Assembly (NCBI GenBank): GCA_016709305.1
Contig: JADJNA010000051.1
Span: 1 to 64,000, forward strand
Source of the DNA: Candidatus Villigracilis saccharophilus
GTDB lineage: Bacteria; Chloroflexota; Anaerolineae; Anaerolineales; Villigracilaceae
DNA: 64,000 nucleotides
Direction of reading: 5' to 3'
Shown here: positions 17,377 through 26,537 of the stretch, one piece after another
Numbering within the stretch: the first letter of the stretch is position 1
Layout: each line of letters starts with the position of its first letter
Program-made: the position numbers and the translations under genes
The notes under the pieces: generated by a model
What the model was told of the DNA's origin: nothing
Seen by the model: the letters and a program-made list of their open reading frames with translations, nothing else
The model's database searches: none

Positions 17377-18520
17377 ACTTGCTTCCAATACCTGGTGTGC
17401 TTTCCGTATCCAGTGTCCCTTTATGTTGAAGGATCACCTGCCGCGCGATCGAAAGCCCTATGCCGACACCGCTGTAAAGTTCGTCCCCATGTTTTTCGAG
17501 ATGAAAGAAGCGGTCATAGATGCGTGGAAGGATTTCAGGGTCAATCCCAATACCGTGGTCCTGTACAGAAATACCGACCTGAGTTCCCGTCTCTGAATAG
17601 CTGATTTCAACCTCCCCGCCATTCCTGCTGAATTTTATTGCGTTATCTATGAGCGCTGTAATCGCACGCTCCAATGATTTAGCGTCGCCGCGGATGTTTG
17701 AAATATTATGATTGACGGTGTGGGTCAATCTGATCTGACGGGTGTCAGCCTTATCCTTATATTTGTTCAGGACGCAATTTACAACTTCAACGATGTTCAC
17801 AGATTGAAATTCGGGCAGGACCAGATCCATTTCCTGCAGGAAGAGGATGTCGTTCGTAAGGGTCACGATTTGATCTACATTGCGCGTGATCGTTTCCATG
17901 GAAGTCGCGAGCTGTTCTTTTGTAGGCACACCTTTATTAAGTATGTGTAAATATCCGCTGGCGATCATCAATGGGGTTCTTAATTCATGCGCGATGTTCG
18001 ACAGGAACTCCCGCCGCGCCAGTTCCTGCTCGGCAAGCTTTTCATACGCGTCTGCCAACTCGGATGCCCGCATGCGCAGATCCTCGATTGCCATTTCATC
18101 GTTTTGACGAAGACGGTTGCTGATCTCACCGACCATCGCCATGGCAACACTCGAACTGTGTTTTAAGACCCGATTAAATCCCTCATCATCCAATTCCAGC
18201 AGGATCGCGTCAGATACAGATGTAACCGTTGCGGCGCGCGGCGCGCTATGGATCAACGCCATCTCCCCAAAAAAATCCCCAGCCCCGAGTGTTTTCAAAT
18301 ATCGTTTATTTGAGTTGTTGATCGTTTTTGTAACTTCAAAATTTCCGTCAAGGATCATGTAAAATGTATGCTCGATCGCATCTTCTTTACATATCACTGA
18401 TTTTGGTGGATATGTTTTTATACGGCTGTTTGCAATGATCTCCTCCACCTCGTCAGGCTTAATGCCCGGGAAAGCGTGCGGGATGATCTTTGCTGGGGTT
18501 CGTATTGTAGTTGTGGTCAT
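17348..18520 (-). CDS. Cyclic-nucleotide-binding-domain histidine kinase
   Basis: The 390-aa soluble kinase has an N-terminal CNB/Crp-type sensor (LGAGDFFGEMALIHSAPRAATV, about residues 20-135). A helical linker follows, then HisKA with phospho-acceptor FLSNIAHELRTPL near residue 178, and HATPase boxes NAIKFS, DHGIGIDPE and GVGIGLS. It should autophosphorylate in response to a cNMP or other small ligand. No response regulator is adjacent, so it is an orphan. The ATG at 18520 has AGGAAG upstream; an earlier TTG at 18550 is less likely. Confidence 0.88.
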   Translation of the reverse strand: MTTTTIRTPAKIIPHAFPGIKPDEVEEIIANSRIKTYPPKSVICKEDAIEHTFYMILDGNFEVTKTINNSNKRYLKTLGAGDFFGEMALIHSAPRAATVTSVSDAILLELDDEGFNRVLKHSSSVAMAMVGEISNRLRQNDEMAIEDLRMRASELADAYEKLAEQELARREFLSNIAHELRTPLMIASGYLHILNKGVPTKEQLATSMETITRNVDQIVTLTNDILFLQEMDLVLPEFQSVNIVEVVNCVLNKYKDKADTRQIRLTHTVNHNISNIRGDAKSLERAITALIDNAIKFSRNGGEVEISYSETGTQVGISVQDHGIGIDPEILPRIYDRFFHLEKHGDELYSGVGIGLSIARQVILQHKGTLDTESTPGIGSKFRMNLLKWK

Positions 18521-18644
18521 AAAATAATTCTTCCTGAATTTATTTATCAAAAAATGGAATCCGTTCCTGTTATTTTACAAATTGAATTGTAGCAATAACA
18601 TTGTGGTTTTGATATTGCGGTTTCAAAACATTTATCCTTGACAT

Positions 18645-19655
18645 ATGATGAATATTAAATATATGTTGGTTTGGTTGGCGGTCTGCGCCTCTTTGCTTGC
18701 CTCAGCCTGCCAGCCCGCTTTGACCGCGCCGGCACCTGCTCAGTCTCTCCCTACGCTCCCATCCCTGCCCGTTATTACCAAAACACCCGAGCCAACGCCG
18801 ACGATACGACCAACATCCACACCTCGGTTGCTCGTCCCAAATTTCTCTCATATCGTGGTCATCATTTTCGAAAACAAGGAATTTGGCAGCGTGGTCGGAA
18901 ATAGTGACATGGCATATTTTAATTTGCTTGCAGGTTCGTATACTTTATTGACTCAACATTACGCAGTCACGCACCCCAGTCTTCCCAATTACCTCTCGCT
19001 CATCGGCGGGGATACATTTGGGATCGCAGATAATTGCATCAGATTTGAAGAGTGCTACATCAACTCGCCAAGCCTGCCTGACCTCATTGAAGCCAGCGGA
19101 CGCACCTGGAGAACATACCAGGATGACATGCCGGAGCCTTGTTTCCAAGGCGAAACCTTGCGCTATGTGAGAAAACATAATCCATTCATTTTCTTTGACC
19201 CGATCCGCTTGAACATTGAACGGTGTCAACAGGGAATTGTTCCCCTCGCGCAGATGGATGCGGATCTAGCCGCGAACAACCTCGCAAATTTTATTTTCAT
19301 TACGCCTGATATTTGTTACTCAGCTCATGACTGTCCCCTTGACTTAGCCGACGGATTTTTGAAGGAGCAAATGGATAAAATTTACCCCGCCTTGGAATCT
19401 ACAGGTGAACCATATCTCATTATCCTTACCTGGGACGAAGGTCAGGGCGAACATTCATGCTGCGGGCTGCCGCAGCTGGCAGGTGGGCGGGTGGCTACTG
19501 TTTTCATCTCCCCGCAAGCGAAAGAAAATTTTCAGGATGCCACGCAATATTCACACTACTCGGTCTTGAAAACGATCTCTGAGGCATGGGATTTGCCCTT
19601 CCTTGGTCATGCGGCGGATATTGAAACCCCTTTGATTACCGCGCCCTGGAAGTGA
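18645..19655 (+). CDS. Secreted phosphoesterase-family lipoprotein
   Basis: The 336-aa product has a lipoprotein signal peptide ending in the lipobox LLASAC and a Thr/Pro-rich linker to about residue 60. A phosphoesterase domain of the acid phosphatase/phospholipase C type follows (HIVVIIFENKEFGSV; HPSLPNYLSLIGG; ILTWDEGQGEH). It probably cleaves phosphate esters outside the membrane. It is transcribed divergently from the histidine kinase. Confidence 0.82.
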   Translation: MMNIKYMLVWLAVCASLLASACQPALTAPAPAQSLPTLPSLPVITKTPEPTPTIRPTSTPRLLVPNFSHIVVIIFENKEFGSVVGNSDMAYFNLLAGSYTLLTQHYAVTHPSLPNYLSLIGGDTFGIADNCIRFEECYINSPSLPDLIEASGRTWRTYQDDMPEPCFQGETLRYVRKHNPFIFFDPIRLNIERCQQGIVPLAQMDADLAANNLANFIFITPDICYSAHDCPLDLADGFLKEQMDKIYPALESTGEPYLIILTWDEGQGEHSCCGLPQLAGGRVATVFISPQAKENFQDATQYSHYSVLKTISEAWDLPFLGHAADIETPLITAPWK

Positions 19656-19762
19656 AACTGGATCTAATTATTCAAGCTGATTTATGAGAATTGGATTAGA
19701 AAGCCGGGGTGAAAGGTAACCTTTTTACGCCATCTAAGACTAATAAATAAAGGAGATAAAAA

Positions 19763-20449
19763 ATGTCCAAAAAACTTTTCCAATCTATTACTGTTATGTT
19801 CATTGCATTCGTATTATTCTTCACAACAACATCTCATGCTTTTGCCTCAGGCAATTCCAAGTCAGAAGGTGAAGTTGAAGGCAGTATTTCGGCTGTCAGC
19901 AGCGCTTCTCTTACTATTACTCCCAAGAAGGGCGGTGCGAACCTGACCGTAACAGTTGACGCGGCGACGCGCATCAAGCGAAATGGCAAAACCGTTCTTT
20001 TAGCTGATTTGCAAACGGGTGACAAAGTCAACGTGAAATATGACAAAAAAAGTTTTCTAGCCATGAAGGTGGATGCCAAAGCGAAAACAACATCAGGTAA
20101 TTCCAATTCTTCATCGAAGGGTGAGGTGAAAGGTGGGATCGCATCGGTAGGATCAGGCAGCCTGACCATTACCCCCAAAAATGGCGGCGCGCCAATTACG
20201 GTCACGATTGATGGGACTACCCGCGTCAAGCGAAATGGGAAGACTGTGAGCGCAGCCGATCTGCAGGCAGGCGATAAAGTTGAAGTGAAATACAATAAAA
20301 TGACAATGTTGGCTTCGAAAATCGAGGCCAAGGGTGTCAAGACTGACGGTAATTCCAATACCAATTCAAACAATAATTCCTCAGACGATAATTCGAATTC
20401 CAACTCTTCGAACGGTAACACAAACGCTAATTCAAATTCCGTTCCATAA
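19763..20449 (+). CDS. Secreted DUF5666-type protein with two internal repeats
   Basis: The 228-aa protein has a signal peptide (cleavage near SHAFA). Two copies of a ~70-residue module follow (about 34-103 and 118-188). Each contains SLTITPK, GG, a TR(I/V)KRNGKTV stretch and the DLQxGDKVxVKY motif of DUF5666. A low-complexity Asn/Ser tail ends the protein. GGAGA precedes the ATG. The module is probably an OB-like beta barrel with unknown ligand. Confidence 0.78.
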   Translation: MSKKLFQSITVMFIAFVLFFTTTSHAFASGNSKSEGEVEGSISAVSSASLTITPKKGGANLTVTVDAATRIKRNGKTVLLADLQTGDKVNVKYDKKSFLAMKVDAKAKTTSGNSNSSSKGEVKGGIASVGSGSLTITPKNGGAPITVTIDGTTRVKRNGKTVSAADLQAGDKVEVKYNKMTMLASKIEAKGVKTDGNSNTNSNNNSSDDNSNSNSSNGNTNANSNSVP

Positions 20450-20460
20450 ATTTACACCTG

Positions 20461-20500
20461 AATCAAAAAGAGCATTCGCGAGAGAATGCTCTTTTTGATT
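20461..20500. terminator. Strong bidirectional terminator
   Basis: A perfect 17-base stem (20461-20477 with 20484-20500) and a 6-base loop are flanked by AAAAAG and CTTTTT. It serves the DUF5666 gene (+) and the convergent rsmD (-), whose stop is at its right edge. Confidence 0.88.
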
Positions 20501-21057
20501 CAGGGTTTACGGTCGTAAAAAATGATTAGAGTACTTCCGTATTTTCTTTGTTCAGATTCTTCAAGATTTTTTAATCCGATCTCTTCATATTCGGTCGGGT
20601 CAATTTGTACGATCACGGTCCCGTCGTCTGTCAGCCAGCCTATGTTTTCATCAGCTAACTTCAAGGCTTTAGACCACATCTCCTGATATTGCGGCGGCGC
20701 GATGTAAATATATTCAAACCTTCTATCAGTTTGTGCGGTTAACATGCCAAAGGCATCGCCCTTGCGGATTTCAGATTGTTTGCTGAATCCACAGTTTTCC
20801 ACATTTTCCTTGATCGTTTCGATCGGCGCGCGGTTAAGGTCGGAAAATCGTATGAACATTGCGCCGCGGCTTAACGCTTCAATTCCGATCGCGCCAGTGC
20901 CCGCAAATAGGTCCCACCAATTTGAATCAAGCACATCGCCAGCCAGGATATTGAATAAGGCTTCCTTTACACGATCCATGACCGGGCGCGTGGTGTCGCC
21001 GGGTACAGATTTTAATTTTCGCCCTTTGGCGCTTCCCGAGATCACGCGCAAGGTCAT
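20500..21057 (-). CDS. rsmD: 16S rRNA (guanine966-N2)-methyltransferase RsmD
   Basis: The 185-aa enzyme methylates G966 of 16S rRNA with S-adenosylmethionine. It has the family start RVISGSAKGRKL, RPVMDRVKEALFNIL, and the SAM site DLFAGTGAIGIEALSRGA. The catalytic NPPY-type motif reads IAPPQY. Its ATG at 21057 overlaps the stop of the upstream UroD-like gene by four bases. Confidence 0.9.
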   Translation of the reverse strand: MTLRVISGSAKGRKLKSVPGDTTRPVMDRVKEALFNILAGDVLDSNWWDLFAGTGAIGIEALSRGAMFIRFSDLNRAPIETIKENVENCGFSKQSEIRKGDAFGMLTAQTDRRFEYIYIAPPQYQEMWSKALKLADENIGWLTDDGTVIVQIDPTEYEEIGLKNLEESEQRKYGSTLIIFYDRKP

Positions 21058-22029
21058 TCGACACTCCTTCGCGCCGCCAGTAAATTTCCGTGCGATGCGA
21101 TCACCGGTACAACACACCCTGTTCCCAGGATAAAATGCTGGCCTTTTGTTTGGAGAATGGCGTCTCGCGCTTCATCCTCAACCCTGATCTGGTCTTCGAA
21201 AACGAGTGTATCTTGTCTCAATCCTCCGCACAGCATGCCTTTGAAAAGACCCAATGCCTCAGTTAGTGACGGATACGTTTCACGGTCATGCCAGTTGACG
21301 ATCTGAAAATTATACATGTCCAGCAGGGAAAAATGAATGTTTTTACCATGTAAATGGATCATGTTGCACCATAGGTGCTCTGACGGTTCAAGAACCATGT
21401 GATCGAACGGGATGCCGAAGGTTTTATACTCTTCCAGGGAGAGCAATTCCGCCTGTGCGTGTTGAACCGCATAAAAAAATTCCATCCGCGCCGGTTCCGC
21501 AGACGGTTTCTACAAATCTTGCAGTTGTTTTTGCGATCGTATCCAGACCCTTAAGTACGGCTTCCGGATATTTTCGGATATGTGTGATCAAAGTCTCGTT
21601 GCCGGCTAAATTTTTTGCCTGTGAAAGCGGACTGAAAATGGATTGGATCATGGGAGTCTCCGGGCTGAGAGTCTGCCGAATTAAACGCAGACAAGCTAGT
21701 TGTCCAGCCAGATGCGGAGATGTCGGTTCCAGCTCAGGAAGCTTTTCCCAGTCACCGGGTTCCTGAATGATCCGTTTCGTATATCGCCGTGAACCCTCTG
21801 TATCGCCTGTCCACTGATCTTCCACGCCCCAATCCTTTACTTCGAAAGAGGAAGCGGGTGTGACCTTGACGATATCGAAATCGTAAGTGTTTTGAAAGTG
21901 CAAAGTGGACGCGGCCAGGGTCTCAGGGTTCTGGTCGTCAACTGGAAAATGCCGCCAAAGTGCAATGGGTGTGCGGTCTGGCGTTTCGCCGCGCAGGCAG
22001 GTTTGAATTCGTTCTCGATGTGTGGTCAT
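21054..22029 (-). CDS. Uroporphyrinogen decarboxylase-family protein, frameshifted
   Basis: The gene reads 202 residues from the ATG at 22029 (ERIQTCLRGETPDRTPIALWRHFP, the UroD-family start). It then enters an A7 run at 21473-21479 (T7 in the gene), after which coding continues one frame over (AVQHAQAELLSLEEY...HLHGKNI). Removing one base from the run gives a continuous ~324-aa protein. It is more like UroD-type methyltransferases than the heme enzyme, as no other heme gene is near. The break is probably an indel in the assembly. It is coupled to rsmD by an ATGA overlap. Confidence 0.75.
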
Positions 22030-22032
22030 GAT

Positions 22033-22632
22033 TTAGAGTTTGCTTTCCATCCGATGTCTGAGATATTGTCCTTCGCGGAATGTTTTGACTATTGTAAAAC
22101 CATTTGATAATGTTGCCGAAAGACTGGCTTTGTTCCAGGTTTCTATGCTGGCGAACATTCTTTTGTACCCCGCTTTTCGCGCCTCGTCCATGAGCGCTTT
22201 TTGTATCGTCCGCCCGATTTTCTGACCACGAAAATTTGGGTCAACTGAAAAATAAACACATTCGATCGAGTCGGTTTGGTTCATTTGTCCCTTGATGGTG
22301 ATGCTTGAAATGGTCAATTGAACAAACACAAGCGGACGGGTAAATAATAATTTTATGATTTGTTTGATGAACCAGCCTTTATCTGTTGTGAGCTGGGATG
22401 TCAATGATTCTGGCTCGGGAGAGGCGATGCCATAACCGATCACGTCCGAGGAATCATTTTCCTGAACGTAGACTCCGATCACGCGCGGATCTTTGTGCGC
22501 GGCTTCAAAATAGCGCAGTACAAAGGGATAGCCCAATTTGGAAAGCAATCCCCGATCTCCCATGTGGATCTCGGCTAGCCTTGGCAGGAGTGTGTCAGGA
22601 AGTTCTGTCAGTTTGTGAATTGTGTAATTCAT
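22033..22632 (-). CDS. GNAT family N-acetyltransferase
   Basis: The 199-aa protein has a GNAT core with NFRGQKIGRTIQKALMDEA (acetyl-CoA loop RGQKIG) near residue 133 and an ANLYxxNGF-type end (SATLSNGFTIVKTF). The substrate is unknown. It starts 9 bases after the FemAB-like gene and ends 3 bases before the UroD-like gene, so the genes may be one transcription unit. Confidence 0.8.
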   Translation of the reverse strand: MNYTIHKLTELPDTLLPRLAEIHMGDRGLLSKLGYPFVLRYFEAAHKDPRVIGVYVQENDSSDVIGYGIASPEPESLTSQLTTDKGWFIKQIIKLLFTRPLVFVQLTISSITIKGQMNQTDSIECVYFSVDPNFRGQKIGRTIQKALMDEARKAGYKRMFASIETWNKASLSATLSNGFTIVKTFREGQYLRHRMESKL

Positions 22633-22641
22633 GAACGCTTC

Positions 22642-23664
22642 TTATGCCAGTCCCCGCACAAGATATGTGCCCAGCGGACGGACAATAAATGACGGTAGTC
22701 GTTTCCAAATTGCGATCGCCAATTGAAATTTTGGGTTTTTTTGATTCAAAGCAGGCAGGGTTTGGCCTGGTGCAAGCAAGTACCAGTAAGCCAAAAGTTT
22801 TTTGCGGGGATTCCACTTCATTTTGAATGTCTCATTGCCCGACCCGATCAAACTGCGTCCCAGGTCAAAAGTTTTCAACCCTTTTTGGATGGCGCGTTCG
22901 ATCATGGTCCAGTAAAGGAATTCTCCAGCATATGCGGAACGTACACGTCTTAAAATATTGGCGTGTAAATTGAAGATCGTATCACCTTGATAAATAAAAA
23001 CACCTCCGCCGGCGATGCTGCCCTGTGGGTCATAAAGTACGGCAAACTCAAGCGTAGTTCCAAGCGATTCCGCCATTTTCTGCAGGTATTTTTTTGTATG
23101 ATACGGCGAACCGAGTTCGTGCATGCATTGGGCTAATGCTTCATAAATATCGTCCAGCAGGTCGATATGCCCGAAGCGGATCTTGAATCCCTTTTTGATT
23201 GATTTCCGCACATGATTACGATGATCTGCTCCGAAAGTCTTGAGGAGTTCATCCGGGGTGGATGGGAGGTCTATCAGGTAGGTGCTATATGTGGGATGTT
23301 GAATCCAGTTATCGGGTGGGATTGACTCGCCGTCCCCGTGGTGGATCGAGATGTATTCGGTTTTTGTTTGTTCTGCCAAACTCTGGATTTCGTAAAGCAA
23401 TAGATCGCGCGCAGCGTCGTTTTTAAAGGCAAATCCACCATAACTACCGAATGGATCTGTGGTCAAATAAGGCCCAAAAATTGGGTGTTTTACCTCGGTA
23501 AGTGATAACGCCGCCAAAGGAATTGAGTTTTCCAGTACGACATAACGATGAACCTTGAAATCATAAACAGATCGAACAAAGTTCGTCCAGGTATCAAGAC
23601 CTGAAAAACTTAATTGGTTTTCAAGTCCGGAAAAATCCAGCGAGTCAACCTTTTGAACTTTCAT
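22642..23664 (-). CDS. FemAB-like acyltransferase (tandem GNAT)
   Basis: The 340-aa protein matches the FemAB/PEP-CTERM-associated GNAT group: SLTEVKHPIFGPYLTTDPFGSYGG in the first half, SIKKGFKIRFG near residue 155, GGGVFIYQGDTIFNLHANI and DLGRSLIGSGNETFKMKWNP in the second half. Such proteins transfer aminoacyl or acyl groups in cell-surface polymer assembly. It overlaps the polysaccharide deacetylase gene by four bases. Confidence 0.82.
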   Translation of the reverse strand: MKVQKVDSLDFSGLENQLSFSGLDTWTNFVRSVYDFKVHRYVVLENSIPLAALSLTEVKHPIFGPYLTTDPFGSYGGFAFKNDAARDLLLYEIQSLAEQTKTEYISIHHGDGESIPPDNWIQHPTYSTYLIDLPSTPDELLKTFGADHRNHVRKSIKKGFKIRFGHIDLLDDIYEALAQCMHELGSPYHTKKYLQKMAESLGTTLEFAVLYDPQGSIAGGGVFIYQGDTIFNLHANILRRVRSAYAGEFLYWTMIERAIQKGLKTFDLGRSLIGSGNETFKMKWNPRKKLLAYWYLLAPGQTLPALNQKNPKFQLAIAIWKRLPSFIVRPLGTYLVRGLA

Positions 23665-24497
23665 TGCGAGCTCTCTTTGACAAAGTCTGCCAGGGTGGAC
23701 ATTGGAAATGACCGCAGCAGGTCGTTCAGGAAATTCGATTTGCTAAATGTAAAAGGGTAGAGCAGCGGGTTGGAAAGCAGATCGCGCGTGAAACGTGCAG
23801 GCCATCTTTCGGGTGGTATGATCTCATATGGATGCAGAAAGATCACAGGGCTTGCCCCCGTTTTCAGTTCTCTTTCAATAATATTAAAAACCAGTTTCGT
23901 AAAAAGTCCGCTCATCATGCTTGAGCCGTAAGGAAACTCACCGCCAAGCACAAGCGGCAGGTTCATTCTGCGCGGAGCCTGAATTTTGGCTGGTCGCCCC
24001 AGCAACGGAAAAGTGCTGACAGGTACTTCCCAAATCGCTCCTTTGCGTAAAATCGTCCCGGTCGGCGCGTAGAGCGAGGAACTGTATATAAAATCATTTC
24101 GCTCCAGGATCGGGTAAACTTCCTCGATGGTGTTGATCATCGGGGCGCGAAATCCGCGTACATGGTATTGGCGCCGCCATTCAGCTGATCTTTGCAAATC
24201 GAGCTCTATATCTTTAACGGTCGTAAGCGGACGATGTACCTGACAATGAAAACCGACTTCATGCCCCGCGTCAAATATTTTTTGCGGCAATTCTGGATAC
24301 CACTCCACTAGCTCACCGACCAAATATACGCTTGTCTTTACATTTTTGAGTCGCTCAAGCAGTGGGTCAAGGGCGTTGTGTGCGAAGCCGTCGTCCAAGC
24401 CCCGTCGCGCCTCTGCAGAGAGAAAATCATACCTTCGTGAAGGCGCATACCAGGATTCGTAATCAATTGTTAATATCAAGCGTGGTGAAGGAATCAT
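23661..24497 (-). CDS. Polysaccharide deacetylase
   Basis: The 278-aa enzyme has the NodB-type motif LTIDYESWY (catalytic Asp) at the start and GHEVGFHCQVHRPLT (metal-binding His pair) near residue 78. FRAPMINT follows near residue 118. It should remove N- or O-acetyl groups from a surface glycan. The ATG at 24497 is chosen because earlier codons of this frame overlap the upstream gene. It leads a block of surface-polymer genes. Confidence 0.85.
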   Translation of the reverse strand: MIPSPRLILTIDYESWYAPSRRYDFLSAEARRGLDDGFAHNALDPLLERLKNVKTSVYLVGELVEWYPELPQKIFDAGHEVGFHCQVHRPLTTVKDIELDLQRSAEWRRQYHVRGFRAPMINTIEEVYPILERNDFIYSSSLYAPTGTILRKGAIWEVPVSTFPLLGRPAKIQAPRRMNLPLVLGGEFPYGSSMMSGLFTKLVFNIIERELKTGASPVIFLHPYEIIPPERWPARFTRDLLSNPLLYPFTFSKSNFLNDLLRSFPMSTLADFVKESSQ

Positions 24498-24532
24498 AGA
24501 AAACAAATTATAGCAGACGGAGAGGAACGGCT

Positions 24533-26521
24533 TTACTGGTTGCAGCCCAAAGTTGATCGTAGCGAGGCGATCATTGACGCATCCTTTTGCACACGGGTTT
24601 GGATCTGTTTCCACGTTACGCATACCCCTCGCCGCATTTTTACATCCTCATCTAATATTTTTTTTGACAATTTCTTGGCGGTCTCCATTTCACCGGTCAA
24701 TGCTTGCGCCTCAATGAATATCAGCCATTCGTTCAAATCTTCCGGAGCGTATCCGCTTGATGTTGCTTGTTTTTCAAGAGCGATTACTTTTTCGAGATCG
24801 CCCACTTGAAATGCAAGTTCTGCTTTGGTGAAATAATAACACCAGGTATGTTTGGGCTCGTCAAGTAGAAATCTCGGAGATGCGCTTTTCGTAGAGTCGG
24901 TGATGATCAGCGACGGGTCGGAGAGGGGAATCGCGTTCGTTAGCGAATCAGGCAGGTTTGCGTAGATCTCTGCGTCACCGCGTGAGGGGTCAAGGACGCG
25001 CAGGCATCCATTTGCCGGCATGTAGATCACGACAGCCTGTGATGTCGAACCGTTGAAATTCAATGTGCGATAGGCAAATGAAATACTGGTATCCCGAGCA
25101 AGCGATGGCAGCGTTGGACCACCAAGCCTCTTTTCTGTGTACAACAATGCGTATGGCAGGCTGGGAGGTGTGATTTTGCTTGCGTAAAGCCAGTTGACGG
25201 GGGCTGTAAAAGAAAGATCGGTTTCATAGTCGATCGGCATTTGGTTCGTGAGCAGCACTGTATTGGGTTTGAGTGCTGGAATTCGCCATGATAATTCCCA
25301 GTAGATCTTGCGCTGCTGCTCCCAGTCACGGCGAAAAATATTCGCGTTGAAGAATTGCTGTCCCACGCCTAATGCGACGAGCGCCAGAAGGGAAAAAATT
25401 CGTATCTTTGAATTCTGAAACAGTAATTCGATCAGGCCGATGGTGAAAAAACTTCCCCCGATCATCATCGAGATGGAAAATCTGTCATAACTGCTTTGAA
25501 GTCTGAAAGGTAGTTCTGCGGCCAGGGATGGTAATCGTCCGAGCAGGATGCCTACCAAACCAACGAAGATCAGGGATAGAGAAAAATTGCGATGTGAAGT
25601 TTCTCCATCGAATAAGTGTATGAAAAAAATGAGAGATATAAAGGTGAGGAAGATCAATACCAGGGTGAGTAAGGATGTTGGCGAAAAAATATTGGAAGAG
25701 ATCAACACCAGCACCTGCCCCCATATATAGAAGCACACTTTCCATAGCGTATCTGCAGTTTCAAGAAGTAAATTGGCATTGGTCACATCTTTTGCCACTG
25801 AAACTTCATACGAGTTGTACGGCCCAAATTTGTAATAATAGATTAACCACAATGCGTTGAGGATCCAAATTAATAAATAGGGCAGCCAGATTTTGAGCGT
25901 CGAACGAACTCGGAGAATGAAATTTTCATCCATCTTGTGGAAGAAAAAAATTATGAGCACGCGCATGCCTTCCAGACCAAAGAAATATTCGGTTGGAAAA
26001 ATTCCACATATTTGCAAAAGGATGGCCAGGATAAAATATGGAAATGGACGTGCCGCCCTCAAGGCTTTGAAAGTAAATCCGAAGGAAAGTGTGTAAAAAA
26101 GAAAAGGAATTAATTCCTGATTGATGTGCGTGTATGCCACCCAGTGCTGGCTGTATCCAGGAAATACTGTGATGAGCAGGGCGATGGTTAGTGCGATGCG
26201 TGGCCGGGTTGGGAATATCTGGCTGAAAGTCCACCATGCCGAAAATCCGATAAGGAATCGGATGATCAGTGCGAAGGTTTGCCAGTAAAGCGGGATGGAT
26301 GGGATAAGGCTGGTGGTCGCGTAGAAGATTGGTCCTAAAAATGGGCGAAACGGCATAAAGGCTGGGATAAATTCAGAAGGGCCGAGAAATTCTGTGATCC
26401 ATGCGAAAGGCCAGTCATCCCAATAAAAACCTGTGAATGGAAGGAGCAATCCATAACCAAGGATCGTTATGAATGAAAATAGAACAATGGGACGGGAAAG
26501 TTTTGCGCGGAGAATTTGCAT
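24533..26521 (-). CDS. Multi-pass membrane protein, GT-C glycosyltransferase-like
   Basis: The 662-aa protein has about eleven hydrophobic helices over the first ~430 residues. The first extracytoplasmic loop carries acidic residues (FYWDDWPFAWITEF), as in GT-C polyprenyl-phosphate-sugar transferases. The C-terminal ~230 residues are soluble. It probably glycosylates a lipid or protein outside the membrane. It lies in series with a second GT-C gene upstream. Confidence 0.68.
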   Translation of the reverse strand: MQILRAKLSRPIVLFSFITILGYGLLLPFTGFYWDDWPFAWITEFLGPSEFIPAFMPFRPFLGPIFYATTSLIPSIPLYWQTFALIIRFLIGFSAWWTFSQIFPTRPRIALTIALLITVFPGYSQHWVAYTHINQELIPFLFYTLSFGFTFKALRAARPFPYFILAILLQICGIFPTEYFFGLEGMRVLIIFFFHKMDENFILRVRSTLKIWLPYLLIWILNALWLIYYYKFGPYNSYEVSVAKDVTNANLLLETADTLWKVCFYIWGQVLVLISSNIFSPTSLLTLVLIFLTFISLIFFIHLFDGETSHRNFSLSLIFVGLVGILLGRLPSLAAELPFRLQSSYDRFSISMMIGGSFFTIGLIELLFQNSKIRIFSLLALVALGVGQQFFNANIFRRDWEQQRKIYWELSWRIPALKPNTVLLTNQMPIDYETDLSFTAPVNWLYASKITPPSLPYALLYTEKRLGGPTLPSLARDTSISFAYRTLNFNGSTSQAVVIYMPANGCLRVLDPSRGDAEIYANLPDSLTNAIPLSDPSLIITDSTKSASPRFLLDEPKHTWCYYFTKAELAFQVGDLEKVIALEKQATSSGYAPEDLNEWLIFIEAQALTGEMETAKKLSKKILDEDVKMRRGVCVTWKQIQTRVQKDASMIASLRSTLGCNQ

Positions 26522-26537
26522 TGTTTATATTTTGTAG

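Noticed and set aside
19680..19762. Riboswitch before the DUF5666 gene
   Set aside because: The stretch is short and no known riboswitch core was visible.
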